From a virus, in the IMG/VR virus record IMGVR_UViG_3300035698_001128, positions 1 through 21,254 of that record: a DNA stretch of 21,254 bases; one strand, written 5' to 3'. The position numbers and the translations under genes are program-made. This document shows, in pieces, positions 6,192 through 15,623 of this stretch (the stretch's first letter is position 1; the number at the start of each line of letters is the position of its first letter). The notes under the pieces are model-generated. The model was not told where the DNA came from, did no database searches, and saw only the letters and a program-made list of their open reading frames with translations.

Positions 6192-8615
6192 TTAATTTGT
6201 AAGTGACGCTCTTCTTTCTAGTAAAGCGTCGGAATCTAATCCTTTTTGAATTTCTGAAGATACCACATAAGCTTTTGGTGCTCTTGATAATCTAATATCT
6301 AATTTTTTAAGTAACGCTAATAATTCCGGATTGGTTCCAGCTGATGAGTTATTTAAGCCTTTAGCACCGTTATTTATTTGTTCTAATAAAGGTAGATACT
6401 GAGAGGTTGCTGCTGCATTTATGACGAACTCTCCGTCTGATAAACGTGCATTAATAGAGTCAGATGTACCTGATCCTGCTCCTTGTACCAATCCACCTGT
6501 TGCAAATCCAGATCTTCCTCCGTTACTAGATCCACCAGAAGAAGAAGAGGAAGAAGATACTGATCCTCCACCACCAGACTGTGCTGCAGCGATAGCAGAA
6601 TTCTTAGCTTTTTCCGCGATTCCTAATTGGATCCCTGTTGTAGCCCCTATTAGAATTCCAGCAATAGGACCAGCAATAGGACCTAATGTTGCTATAGCTT
6701 TTATAATAGCTAATGCACCAGATGATATGATCTGTCCAGCATCTAAAGCAAATGTTTGTTTTGCAGCCTTTATTCTTAATTTTTGTTCCTCTGCTCTTCT
6801 TTTTGCATCAACAGCTGCTAGTCTTTGGTTTTTTTCAGCCTCTATTGCAGCAATAGCGTTTGCATTTTCACCAGCAGCAGCAGCTTGTCTAGCGTAGTTT
6901 TCTTCTATTAATATGGTTTGGTTATCATAGATAACCCCAATAGCATCTATATCTGATTTAGTATTAGCAGCGATTGCAGATAGAAGTCCAAGTCCAGCAT
7001 TTACAACCTCAAAGAAATCTTGGGTCTCCTGACCAAGCTTTTCAAAAAATTCGGAAGTAGTTAAAGTAGATTCTGTCTGTGTTTCAGTAATCTCTTCTTG
7101 TATTTTAACAGATTCTAATAGAGCTTCTTGGTAAAGCTTTTCGTATTTTATCTTTTCTATTGATCCTTCTTCTGATAAACCTATTTGTTTAAATATAGCA
7201 GCACTAATAGCGTTAGATGCTGTTAATTCTATATTAAGTCTTTCATTAGCATTTCTCTTAATACCATCTAAAGTCTTATCACCAGATTCTAAAAAGGATC
7301 TTTCTAATCTAGCTAACTCAGTCTCTATTTGAGTTATAACCCTTTCTAACTCTTCAGCAATTGCTTTAGGTCCAGGAATAAAGTTCTCTACTACAACTTC
7401 TTTTTCAGAATCTATATCAAAGTCTATTAAAGTATCAAGTTCTGCATTAAGTTTTTTAGCATCCTCTATTGCCTTTTTGTTATTGGCTTCCCTAATCTTT
7501 AATCGTTCGGCACCAAAAGTAGTTTCTAAAGCTAGAAGTTCTATTTGGGTATCTTTATAAAGATCTGTTTCCTTACCAGCTTCAAGTTCTTCTAATTTTA
7601 ACTTATCCTCTAGGAATTGTTTTTTAGCAGCAAAGATTTCTGCATCTGATGCCTTTGCAGCTTCTAATCTTTTAATGTTTCTCTCTCTTTCAACAGCAGT
7701 TGCTTTAAGATCCTCTATTAATTGTTGTTTAGCTTTTTCTTTTTCTGATTCTTCAATGGCTTTTTTAGCTCCGTCTTTAAATATTTTCGCACCAGCAGCA
7801 ATACCAGCTTTAATCTTATCTAGATCCAAAGTAAATATACCACTTAATATAGTTCCTACAGAATCGGCGATTTCACTAAAGCTAGTAAAGAAGGTTTTGA
7901 ATACTGAAATACCAGCGGTTAATAAGTTACCCCAACCTCCTATAGATTCTGCAAATTTATCTACTAGAAGTATAGCTTGACCAAATGGACCTAAAAATAT
8001 TAGAACGTTTTTAGCGAATTCTTTAATCTTACCTGAGGATCCTGAAATAACTTTTGATAATTTATCCCAGTTAGCAACTAGAAGACCAACACCAACTAAA
8101 ATTAAACCAATTCCAGTAGCTGCTAAAGCCAATTTAAATAATTTAAGTGCACCGGTAGACGTACCAACCACTGCAGTATAAGCTCCTTGAGCTATTGCAG
8201 ATGCTTTAGTAGCAACATTAGAAGCAATGGTAGCAATTTCTCCATCTTTCTTTGTTGCGGTGTATATTGCTTCACCAGTAGCAGATAAAGCAAGAACTGC
8301 ATTTGTCTTTTTAAGAGTTTCTTCTAACGCCTCGTTCTCCCCAGTGAAAGAAGATATAGCTAAACCAGCAGCACCAAGCCCACCAGATACTTTAGCAATG
8401 TCTCCTGCTAATGCTCCTGCGTCTATACCTCTAACTGCTTTAGAAGTCTTATCTGCTACCGCTTGTGTCTTTTGTATTTCCCTAGAAAGCTTTTTAAACT
8501 CCTTTGAATTAATACCCACATCCTTTATCTCGTCATTTAAAGAGGCTAACTTATTATCTAAGTCTCCTAGGGTTGTGGTTTTTACGTTAATGTCTATGTT
8601 TGCTTGTCCAGCCAT
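6192..8615 (-). CDS. Tail tape-measure protein
   Basis: This 807-aa helical protein sets tail length in siphophages. The N-terminal ~100 residues form a coiled coil ('LASLNDEIKDVGINSKEFKKLSREI'). A hydrophobic, membrane-like segment lies at 162-181 and a second at about 634-667. Long Lys/Glu-rich coiled coils lie between them. A Gly/Ser low-complexity linker (about 680-700) leads to a motif 'FATGGLVQGAGSGTSDSINARLSDGEFV', here split across residues 704-731, that is common at tape-measure C-termini. By the usual ~1.5 angstrom per residue, the tail would be roughly 120 nm. It follows the baseplate-like gene by 30 bp, and unusually the prohead protease gene comes next. Confidence 0.85.
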   Translation of the reverse strand: MAGQANIDINVKTTTLGDLDNKLASLNDEIKDVGINSKEFKKLSREIQKTQAVADKTSKAVRGIDAGALAGDIAKVSGGLGAAGLAISSFTGENEALEETLKKTNAVLALSATGEAIYTATKKDGEIATIASNVATKASAIAQGAYTAVVGTSTGALKLFKLALAATGIGLILVGVGLLVANWDKLSKVISGSSGKIKEFAKNVLIFLGPFGQAILLVDKFAESIGGWGNLLTAGISVFKTFFTSFSEIADSVGTILSGIFTLDLDKIKAGIAAGAKIFKDGAKKAIEESEKEKAKQQLIEDLKATAVERERNIKRLEAAKASDAEIFAAKKQFLEDKLKLEELEAGKETDLYKDTQIELLALETTFGAERLKIREANNKKAIEDAKKLNAELDTLIDFDIDSEKEVVVENFIPGPKAIAEELERVITQIETELARLERSFLESGDKTLDGIKRNANERLNIELTASNAISAAIFKQIGLSEEGSIEKIKYEKLYQEALLESVKIQEEITETQTESTLTTSEFFEKLGQETQDFFEVVNAGLGLLSAIAANTKSDIDAIGVIYDNQTILIEENYARQAAAAGENANAIAAIEAEKNQRLAAVDAKRRAEEQKLRIKAAKQTFALDAGQIISSGALAIIKAIATLGPIAGPIAGILIGATTGIQLGIAEKAKNSAIAAAQSGGGGSVSSSSSSSGGSSNGGRSGFATGGLVQGAGSGTSDSINARLSDGEFVINAAATSQYLPLLEQINNGAKGLNNSSAGTNPELLALLKKLDIRLSRAPKAYVVSSEIQKGLDSDALLERRASLTN

Positions 8616-8645
8616 AATATCAAATATGTTTTACGTTCTGTTTTC

Positions 8646-11600
8646 TTAAGTCCTTTGGATACCTGTAGCAATATTAGTATATCCGGCCCCACCTAATGAA
8701 AGTAGACCCTCTCCGTTTTCTTTAAAATTGAAATCGAAATATTGTTTATTGAATGTTAATAGCTCAACGTCAAAAGGACCGGGTACAGTTGGATCATATT
8801 TTATAGAAGATACTATAAAATATGCAGAATCCCCATTAGAAAACTCTATAAATATTGGATCCGAAAAAGAGAACTGAGAAATATCTGTAGAGGTTAACCT
8901 AAATTTAGCAGAGAATATTCTTTGTCCGTTAAGATTCTTATAGAAAGACTCGTAGTATTTTTCATAAGCCCCTGTTAAATCTAAAAATACTGGAGGTTGA
9001 TCAGATTTAAAGAACATATCGGTTCTTGTTTTTCTGTAATTTATATCTACCCCAGGAGACTCGTACGAGGAAATACCCCAGATATGAGATCCTATTGGTT
9101 CATCTGATCCATCTTTTAGATAATCAAAGTCACCAAAGTCTGATGGAAATCCAGGAATAACAAAATATGCTCTCATTTTAACCTCTCCTGTACCAGTACC
9201 TGCTATAGTAGTAACGTTAGGATTCTTATAAGCTAAGAATATTGAAGATGTATCTACTAAAGTTCTTTCACCTCTGTTGTTGGTAGAATATAAAGAAGGG
9301 TTTGGTACGTTCCATTGTAATACCTCACCGTCTATAGTTTGTTTTGTCTGTATATAGTTAGCAGGAAACGAGGTTTCGGCCAGACTTAAAGAAAAATTGG
9401 GAGTCAGTGAAGAAAAGATGGAAGTAAATTCAGTTTCTAAAGTAGCTTCGTTGTTAATAACGGATTTTAATGATCCATATTCAAGTTCGTCAGCGTTTGT
9501 TTCCTGGAATTCCTTGTCTATAACATTAGAGGTCTTTGTCATTCTAGATATAACGCTATACGGAGTAACGTCAGATGATATACTTCTTAATTCCTCTGTG
9601 TCTAATTTAATAGTCCAGTCCTTTATATCACCACCACTATAGAATTCGTCTCTAGGTTCAAAAGAAATACTTCTGGAATTCTGAGTTATTTCCGTATAGA
9701 TATTGAAATGTTTAAGTATTCCACTAATGAAATCCCTTTGAGTTATATTAGGTAAGGTTTGTTCCCAGTTATGAGATATTTCAGAAACGTCAGTTATAGA
9801 AAAATCAACAGCAAATTGGTATTTCCTTTGTTCTCCTGAAAATACACTACACCCAGCCTCGTTTGTTACTGATGAATATTCAGAAGAATCTAGAGTAAAC
9901 TCAAACTGTATTTCGTCGTTTTCCTCTACATCAACTACGAAATCTATAAAATTCCCCGCTGAATGTAAGTCATACGACCTTTCCCATTGGTAGTGTCCAC
10001 TTCCATCTTTAAAATAAACATCAGGAGTTGAAATATTCTGTGAAGTAGAAGTAACCCCAGAGATGTTTACGTTTTGTGATTCATTTCCGTTTTTTATTAT
10101 GGATATTTTAGAATCTGGACCAACCAAAGGACTTGCACCGTGTGGATATACGTTATCTAATCCACCTACACATACTCCACCATCAGAACCTATTAATTGG
10201 TCCCAGCCATATCTTACGTCTAATACCCCTTTAAATCTTAAAGTGTATTGACCCTTAGTTTGGAATTTTAATACTTGTGATTGTACATTAAATAATCTAA
10301 ACGGATCTTGCAGTCCTGAATCTGCATCAAAAGGAGAAGCACTAGGAATTGTTCCTCCTGAAGATATGTTACCAAGTATATTAGAAGACGTTACTGGAAC
10401 TGAGGTAGTTACAATATCAGGAAAATAGGAATCTGCAGTGGGTGAAGAACCAAATAATTTAACAGACGTATTAGTTTGAGAAACGTTAGAATCATAATAT
10501 AAAAGAAGTATAGTTTTAAATTCATCAGAATTAAAGAAATCCGACGTATAAGAGAAGTTAACATCGGTAAAGATTTTATCTATTAGATATTTAACGTATG
10601 CATACTGAGTTATATTATAACCAAGTCTTAATCCTACCTGGTTTGATTCAGTTGGTTCAAATGCTTCTGTTCTCCATATTCCGGTTTTACCTGAAGTTGC
10701 AGTAACGTTTGTATCTGTATCTGGTACTGGGTTAATCTCTTGTAATGAGGAAGGACAAGCATTAAATAGTACGGTTTCTAATGTTTCATCTTGACCAGAT
10801 CTTCTAAATAGTCTATTGAATCCACCTTCGCCGTCAGAAATACCACATCCACCAGCAAGGAAGTCTGCGGATTCCTGAGATCCTCCAGAATTTGGAAGAC
10901 CATTAGAGAATTTATATTGTATATCTTCTGCTCCAGAAATTTCATAAGAGATCTCATATACATCACCTCCCGTATCTATCATTAATAAAGCTCCACCTTC
11001 AAAAACCGGGTTGGTAAAGGTACCTATTAAATAAACACCATCAGAAGAAACAGTTTCGGATGAAAGATCTACGGTAAAAGTAATTATTGCACTGTCTGGG
11101 TTTTCTATATCAGTTACTATAATATCTGTATCTGGGAAACCCCAATCTGGATAGGCTAAAGTAAATCCAGAATATAAGTCGCCATTAACAGTAAACGTAT
11201 CTTCTGAATCTGTAGAGGAGAATACTGAATTAACATCTTCTGGGGTTGCATAAACTGGGGTAGGAATGTCAAGATCCGTTAAAAGCTTATTTCCTATCTC
11301 ATCAAATATATTAATCTGTGTTGCGAGAAAGGATACTTCAAAAGAATTAACATCTCCAGTTATAATATTTGCTTTTGTTAACTGAACCCTTCCCGAGAAA
11401 GTTAATATCCCATCAACAAACAATTGACCCTCAGTAACTGGGATCTGCCATTCGTTTTCGTTAACTATCGAACCCTGATATTCTTGGAAAGGCAGGGCAG
11501 TTGATATCATATAAGGAAACCCAAAGGCTTTCTGGTTTATAATAGTACCTGGTACTAAGAAAGTCTTAGAAAATGGTGCTTTCTTTTTAGATGGATCTAT

Positions 11601-11774
11601 AGAATCGTTTATTTCATATGTTATTGGAATTGCTTCGTTATCAAATAAGTCAATATCAAATTCTTTAATGTCATCGGATCTTATTAAAGACCCTATGGTA
11701 GCAACTCCAGCGTCAGAAACTGAATATGAATAAACCTTAGTTTTGTTTGTTAATATAAGTTGTATATTTATCAT
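8646..11774 (-). CDS. Large tail-tip/baseplate protein
   Basis: This 1042-aa, beta-rich protein has an N-terminal segment 'KKKAPFSKTFLVPGTIINQKAF' (positions ~63-84) resembling a conserved stretch of Bacteroidota phage tail proteins, followed by a long Ser/Thr/Asp-rich region. The C-terminal third has 'FDVELLTFNKQYFDFNF' and a Gly-rich end. It sits directly before the tape measure and begins in TAATG overlap with the preceding tail gene. Position and size fit a tail-tip hub or distal-tail protein. The exact role is inference. Its codon use and composition match the neighbours. Confidence 0.65.
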   Translation of the reverse strand: MINIQLILTNKTKVYSYSVSDAGVATIGSLIRSDDIKEFDIDLFDNEAIPITYEINDSIDPSKKKAPFSKTFLVPGTIINQKAFGFPYMISTALPFQEYQGSIVNENEWQIPVTEGQLFVDGILTFSGRVQLTKANIITGDVNSFEVSFLATQINIFDEIGNKLLTDLDIPTPVYATPEDVNSVFSSTDSEDTFTVNGDLYSGFTLAYPDWGFPDTDIIVTDIENPDSAIITFTVDLSSETVSSDGVYLIGTFTNPVFEGGALLMIDTGGDVYEISYEISGAEDIQYKFSNGLPNSGGSQESADFLAGGCGISDGEGGFNRLFRRSGQDETLETVLFNACPSSLQEINPVPDTDTNVTATSGKTGIWRTEAFEPTESNQVGLRLGYNITQYAYVKYLIDKIFTDVNFSYTSDFFNSDEFKTILLLYYDSNVSQTNTSVKLFGSSPTADSYFPDIVTTSVPVTSSNILGNISSGGTIPSASPFDADSGLQDPFRLFNVQSQVLKFQTKGQYTLRFKGVLDVRYGWDQLIGSDGGVCVGGLDNVYPHGASPLVGPDSKISIIKNGNESQNVNISGVTSTSQNISTPDVYFKDGSGHYQWERSYDLHSAGNFIDFVVDVEENDEIQFEFTLDSSEYSSVTNEAGCSVFSGEQRKYQFAVDFSITDVSEISHNWEQTLPNITQRDFISGILKHFNIYTEITQNSRSISFEPRDEFYSGGDIKDWTIKLDTEELRSISSDVTPYSVISRMTKTSNVIDKEFQETNADELEYGSLKSVINNEATLETEFTSIFSSLTPNFSLSLAETSFPANYIQTKQTIDGEVLQWNVPNPSLYSTNNRGERTLVDTSSIFLAYKNPNVTTIAGTGTGEVKMRAYFVIPGFPSDFGDFDYLKDGSDEPIGSHIWGISSYESPGVDINYRKTRTDMFFKSDQPPVFLDLTGAYEKYYESFYKNLNGQRIFSAKFRLTSTDISQFSFSDPIFIEFSNGDSAYFIVSSIKYDPTVPGPFDVELLTFNKQYFDFNFKENGEGLLSLGGAGYTNIATGIQRT

Positions 11775-13486
11775 TAGAATGTTTGAGATTTTAGATTGTA
11801 CCCGATCGTGTAATCAAAAGAAGCCACTTTTAATTTATCCTGTCTAACGAACTGAGAGTAAGTAGAATTGTTTATTATTACCGGGATTAATACACCAGTT
11901 TCTGAGTTTACCTCATATACGTCGGGTGACATCATCAAGGATTCCAACCAGTCTATTTGATCACCTGTGACATAATTAGTAGCTACTGATCTTATTCTAT
12001 TACCTATGTTATTAGGGTTGATTTTACCTCGGGCTCCTACAGTATATCCTTTAGCTAAAGCCCTTCCACCATTAACTCTAGTAACGTCTAATTGTTTAGC
12101 CGCAAGACAATTAAAGAAATATGAATCATATCCACCTTTAGAATTTAACCAGGACAGTTGGATCTTATCACAATTACCACAAACTGGACAGTCTTGTTTA
12201 AACGTATACTCTTTTGAAAATGCTTCACCGGCTCCGTTAACTATTTTTATAGAATATTCGTCCTCGGCTTCTCCTATTCCTAATTTACCAGCGTTAATAT
12301 ATGTTAATCTATTAGAACTTGTTATTGGGTATCTGACAGGGATTGGATTATCTACTATATTCTTTTCCCAATATAGTGAAGAAGGAGATAATATACTAAA
12401 TGTTTCCACCTCTTCTAGTACTATATTAGCTAAAGAAATTTGTCTTGTTGAAAGTCCTATTTGAGAGTAGTCCGAAGTCGCTATATATCCACCTGAACCT
12501 ATTCCAAGAACCATAGCTGCATTACCTCCTACGTTAATAGTACTAAATTGGGTAATGACTGACCATACTCCAGATGAATCCTTACCGAATAAATATAAAC
12601 CGTTATGATTTCCTATATCCCCGAAAGCTATTGGCGTTTGGATTTCTATAAATATACCATCTCCAACGAAAACCGGTCCCATTGAATTGGTAGTGTCAGA
12701 ATATGTTAGAATTCTAGAATAGTCTCCAATTCCAGCACCAGGTAAACCAGCACTTATTCCGTCGGGCTCTTGAAACCAACTAGATGCTGACGCTACACCA
12801 GTACCAACCTCTTGGGTGTACTGAGGTAAAACCGTTCCACTAGTATAATCTAATCTAGAGGATCCTATAAGATCGTTTTTATCTCTAGTAGCACCAAATC
12901 CGGGTATATTGGAATTGTCTATAAGAGCGTATAAATTATCATTGTCTATTGAACACCTGGTTAATGAACTATCAGTTAATAAATTGGTTACTGGTTCCGA
13001 ACTTCCTACGGGCACATATACTATATAGTCCCTTTGGTCATATGTAGGAAAGTTTTCGTCTTGTATTACTGAAGACCAAGTATAATAAGTTTCTCCGGTA
13101 GCCCCAAATCCAGCGGTTGCACCACCAGTGGGTCCAGAGGTTACATATTCTTCACCATAAACTATTCTAAATTTTCTAAGTCCGTCGTTAGTTAACGTAA
13201 CTGTTGATCCACTATTAAATTGTAGAAGTGGAACCACATAATTTTTAATTATTGCATTAGGGCTGAAATAGCCTTCACCCGTTAAAGGTCTTGGTGGAAC
13301 TCTAAATACCCCAGCGATATCTGATCCAGTTACTCCGTTTCCAAAGGTTTCATCAACCTCAGCTACTTGAACAGTAAATGTGTAATTGAAAGACAGTTCG
13401 TTTTTATTAGTTGAGTCTGCTTCGTACCAGGAGAGATTCTCCGAGGGTAAATATATTTGACTTGGTTCTGTTATAGTTACTGCCAT
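11774..13486 (-). CDS. Tail/baseplate structural protein with a Cys cluster
   Basis: This 570-aa, beta-rich protein starts one base after the gp10-like gene's stop and ends in TAATG overlap with the 1042-aa tail gene. The first ~430 residues are Thr/Ser/Gly-rich with repeated 'GATGETYYTW'-like strands. A distinct C-terminal domain begins with Cys433-x2-Cys436-x2-Cys439 (CPVCGNC), followed by 'IQLSWLNSKGGYDSYFFNC' with a fourth Cys460. The four cysteines could bind a metal ion. The 'WLNxxGGYDxYxF' stretch is shared with structural proteins of related phages as I recall them. A baseplate or tail-tip function is inferred from neighbours. Confidence 0.6.
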   Translation of the reverse strand: MAVTITEPSQIYLPSENLSWYEADSTNKNELSFNYTFTVQVAEVDETFGNGVTGSDIAGVFRVPPRPLTGEGYFSPNAIIKNYVVPLLQFNSGSTVTLTNDGLRKFRIVYGEEYVTSGPTGGATAGFGATGETYYTWSSVIQDENFPTYDQRDYIVYVPVGSSEPVTNLLTDSSLTRCSIDNDNLYALIDNSNIPGFGATRDKNDLIGSSRLDYTSGTVLPQYTQEVGTGVASASSWFQEPDGISAGLPGAGIGDYSRILTYSDTTNSMGPVFVGDGIFIEIQTPIAFGDIGNHNGLYLFGKDSSGVWSVITQFSTINVGGNAAMVLGIGSGGYIATSDYSQIGLSTRQISLANIVLEEVETFSILSPSSLYWEKNIVDNPIPVRYPITSSNRLTYINAGKLGIGEAEDEYSIKIVNGAGEAFSKEYTFKQDCPVCGNCDKIQLSWLNSKGGYDSYFFNCLAAKQLDVTRVNGGRALAKGYTVGARGKINPNNIGNRIRSVATNYVTGDQIDWLESLMMSPDVYEVNSETGVLIPVIINNSTYSQFVRQDKLKVASFDYTIGYNLKSQTF

Positions 13487-13487
13487 G

Positions 13488-13961
13488 TTATACGTTTATA
13501 TTTATTGTACCAACACTATTTATAGTGTCTATTATATTTTTCTCTATTTCTCCTGGAAGATCTTGCTCTATTCTTTTTGTGGCTACATCTTCTATAGCTG
13601 CTATTGCAGAAGCAATCCACGGTTTAGCTTTAATTCCAAATTTATATATCGAAGTTCTAGCGCCAAAGGGTAAGCCTCCTCCGACCATCTTAAAGGAACC
13701 TGAATACTTAAAAGAAAGCTTTTGATATCCACCAGCAGAAGTACCACCAAGGGTTCCAGCTACTCCTTCATCTAGGAAAAGACCATAATCATTAAACTCT
13801 AATAGATATTTTGGATCATCCTCTGTACCCCCTACCTTAACAGAGATAGAATTCATAAGTGATCCAGACTTCTTACGAACAGAAGAAGAAGCTAGAGCTT
13901 CCTGTGCGGCAGATCTAAGCAGGTTAGTATATTCCTCTAGGTTAAGTTCAATCTGAGTCAT
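13488..13961 (-). CDS. HK97 gp10-like neck/tail protein
   Basis: This 157-aa protein opens with a helix and then 'SSVRKKSGSLMNSISVKVGG', followed by 'LEFNDYGLFLDEGVAGTLGG'. The 'R.tG.L..sI.v' segment followed by 'YG.flDeG' is the layout of the HK97 gp10 family, small proteins at the head-tail neck. It begins in TAATG overlap with the tail-terminator-like gene and ends one base before the 570-aa tail gene. The family call is by pattern. Confidence 0.7.
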   Translation of the reverse strand: MTQIELNLEEYTNLLRSAAQEALASSSVRKKSGSLMNSISVKVGGTEDDPKYLLEFNDYGLFLDEGVAGTLGGTSAGGYQKLSFKYSGSFKMVGGGLPFGARTSIYKFGIKAKPWIASAIAAIEDVATKRIEQDLPGEIEKNIIDTINSVGTININV

Positions 13962-14407
13962 TAGTTAAATGGTTTTTCCGTAAGACAGTTATATTGAAAT
14001 ACGTCTAACGCTATAGTCATTGTATTACCAGCCATAAAAGCAGTGAACCTTTCTTGGAACGGAGTTATTAAAGTACCTGGTGGATTCAACCAGGATTCTG
14101 TACTAGAGTCTATGTATAGGAGGGCCGAATAAATATCCATTAAAGTAGAACCTGTATCTGATACGATGTCTTCGAAATTTAGCTTAGAAGGAAACAGTTC
14201 ATCCATACAGATAAGCTGAAAAGTAAACCTAAATATTCCCTCTCTGGGTACAGAAGTTGGTTGGGGTATTATATAAATTATAGGTCCATTAAAATCTGGA
14301 AGGTCTTCAGCGTCATTTAAGAAACCATAACGAACCTCGTTAACCATTTTATGGGATAAGCAAAGGGTTCTGAGTCTATCTACTATTTGTCTTTGGGTTG
14401 TTAACAT
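13961..14407 (-). CDS. Tail-terminator / neck-like protein
   Basis: This 148-aa protein has an N-terminal helix ('TTQRQIVDRLRTLCLSHKMVNEVRYG'), a strand 'GPIIYIIPQPTSV', then 'FRFTFQLICMDELF', a helix with 'SDTGSTLMDIYSALLYI', and a final strand 'MTIALDVFQYNC'. The alternating helix-strand plan and the '...mD......n..di.SDt...l.Di' block fit small tail-terminator proteins that cap the tube and join it to the head. It starts 23 bp after the frameshifted chaperone-like gene and is coupled by TAATG to the gp10-like gene. No catalytic residues are expected. Confidence 0.6.
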   Translation of the reverse strand: MLTTQRQIVDRLRTLCLSHKMVNEVRYGFLNDAEDLPDFNGPIIYIIPQPTSVPREGIFRFTFQLICMDELFPSKLNFEDIVSDTGSTLMDIYSALLYIDSSTESWLNPPGTLITPFQERFTAFMAGNTMTIALDVFQYNCLTEKPFN

Positions 14408-14430
14408 GTGATTAAATATAATTATATTGT

Positions 14431-15251
14431 TTATTTCTTAGCTCTGTTTATAGCGTCTTGTTTAGCTTTCTCTGTAACATAATTGGCAAGGGTTAAAAAC
14501 GTCATATAGTTTGTTTTGAATGTTGCATCCACTTTGGCTACTTCTTCATTAGAAAATATCCAGACTACTGGAAGCCAACCAAAGCCTTCTAGGGTTGCTT
14601 CAGATTCTCCTCTAAGGTAATCTGGTGTAATTGCGTCTTCATCTCCTTCAGGTGGTTTCTTAAAGAGACTAGGGAACTTTTCTGTAACTCCCTGGATAAA
14701 ATCAAAAAAAAAGTAACGACATGATGCGCTATATATGCTGGAGAAGAATCTATAGTTTTTGACCTTGACTCACACTTTAATGGGTCATAAGGTTCTATTT
14801 CATATTTGAGCGTATTCATACTTTTAATGATCCATCTTCTAAACCACTGTGACTTGGTCTTGTGACCAAACTTAGATATGATTCTAAGCTTCATAGTAGA
14901 CATAAAGGACATCTTAGAAATTGGCCTGTATAAATAACTAACCATTAAGCTTAAATGTATTTTAACATCTGCTGCAATAGACATAAGGTCATCGAATAAA
15001 CCAAACGGCATATCATTTAGGTCTTGTAGTCCATAAAGTACACCGTCCTCACCCATAAATATCTGAGCAACTATAGGATCGTGCTTTGGTGTAATCGAAC
15101 CAATTCGAAGAGACTCTATTTCACTTATAGTTATCTCGTTTTTCTTTTTGCCAGTTAATGCACAAAGTAAATCCTCAGGCTTTTTAGAATCTCCATTCTT
15201 AAGGAGTCTCTGATATTGAATGGTTGTCATATTATCCCAAGTATATCTCAT
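14431..15251 (-). CDS. Tail assembly chaperone-like gene with -1 frameshift
   Basis: The zero frame from the ATG at 15251 gives 220 aa and ends at 14589. A second, clearly coding stretch in the -1 frame continues 'FDFIQGVTEKFPSLF...EATLEGFGWLPVVWIFSNEE...' to a TAA at 14431-14433, just before the next gene. The two join at nine T residues (14712-14704): after ACT TTT TTT at residues 180-182, slipping back one base gives TTT GAT and a 273-aa fusion. Lambda-type G/GT tail chaperones use a programmed -1 shift and also sit upstream of the tape measure, and the N-terminus ('YTWDNMTTIQYQRLL') fits such proteins loosely. A sequencing indel in the homopolymer or a broken gene are the alternatives. 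Confidence 0.65.
14704..14712 (-). other. T9 slippery run, proposed -1 frameshift site
   Basis: Nine consecutive T on the coding strand place two Phe codons (F181, F182) over T TTT TTT, which allows both tRNAs to re-pair after a one-base backward slip. No strong downstream hairpin was apparent by eye, so a long homopolymer may be enough on its own. Confidence 0.6.
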
Positions 15252-15270
15252 AGGTTTCTTTTAGTTTAGT

Positions 15271-15279
15271 TTATATATC
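15271..15279 (-). promoter_or_regulatory. GATATATAA box before the chaperone-like gene
   Basis: GATATATAA on the minus strand, preceded by TTG, lies 19 nt upstream of the ATG at 15251. It occupies the short gap after the holin-like gene, so it could add transcription for the tail genes inside the operon. The same box precedes several accessory genes. Confidence 0.45.
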
Positions 15280-15284
15280 CAACC

Positions 15285-15623
15285 TTATTCGCCCGGGGTT
15301 TCGTAGTTTTCCGTGTCAGTAGGGGGTATATTATAGGGTTGGTTTATATTAAATTCGTTTTTATTTGGTTTGTGGTTTGGTTTGTATACATTTGGACTTC
15401 TATCGAATCTAACTATTCTAGTAAATTTCTCAGAAGCTACAAAACCAAGTCCGAATATAACTAATGTTAACATACCATCATATAGGAATTCGTCAATACT
15501 TAGATCTAAAAAGAGATTACCAAGATACCCAATAGACAGAAGGCCAAAAGCTAAAATAGATATAGCTCTTTTAGAAGACGGGTTACCTTCATTATCTTTT
15601 AAAACTGAGGATATCCAGGACAT
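15285..15623 (-). CDS. Two-TM membrane protein, holin-like
   Basis: The 112-aa product has two hydrophobic segments, about residues 20-39 (ISILAFGLLSIGYLGNLFLD) and 50-65 (GMLTLVIFGLGFVASE), joined by a short acidic loop, then a polar, Asn/Pro-rich tail. Two transmembrane helices with a hydrophilic C-terminus fit class II holins and also other small membrane proteins that Bacteroidota phages carry next to the terminase. It overlaps the large-terminase stop as TAATG. No lytic enzyme is in the window, so a lysis role is unproven. Confidence 0.6.
   Translation of the reverse strand: MSWISSVLKDNEGNPSSKRAISILAFGLLSIGYLGNLFLDLSIDEFLYDGMLTLVIFGLGFVASEKFTRIVRFDRSPNVYKPNHKPNKNEFNINQPYNIPPTDTENYETPGE

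Noticed and set aside
6421-6897. Plus-strand open frame opposite the tape measure
   Set aside because: It is a Pro/Ala/Glu-rich shadow of the Gly/Ser/Ala-rich tape-measure C-terminus with no independent support.
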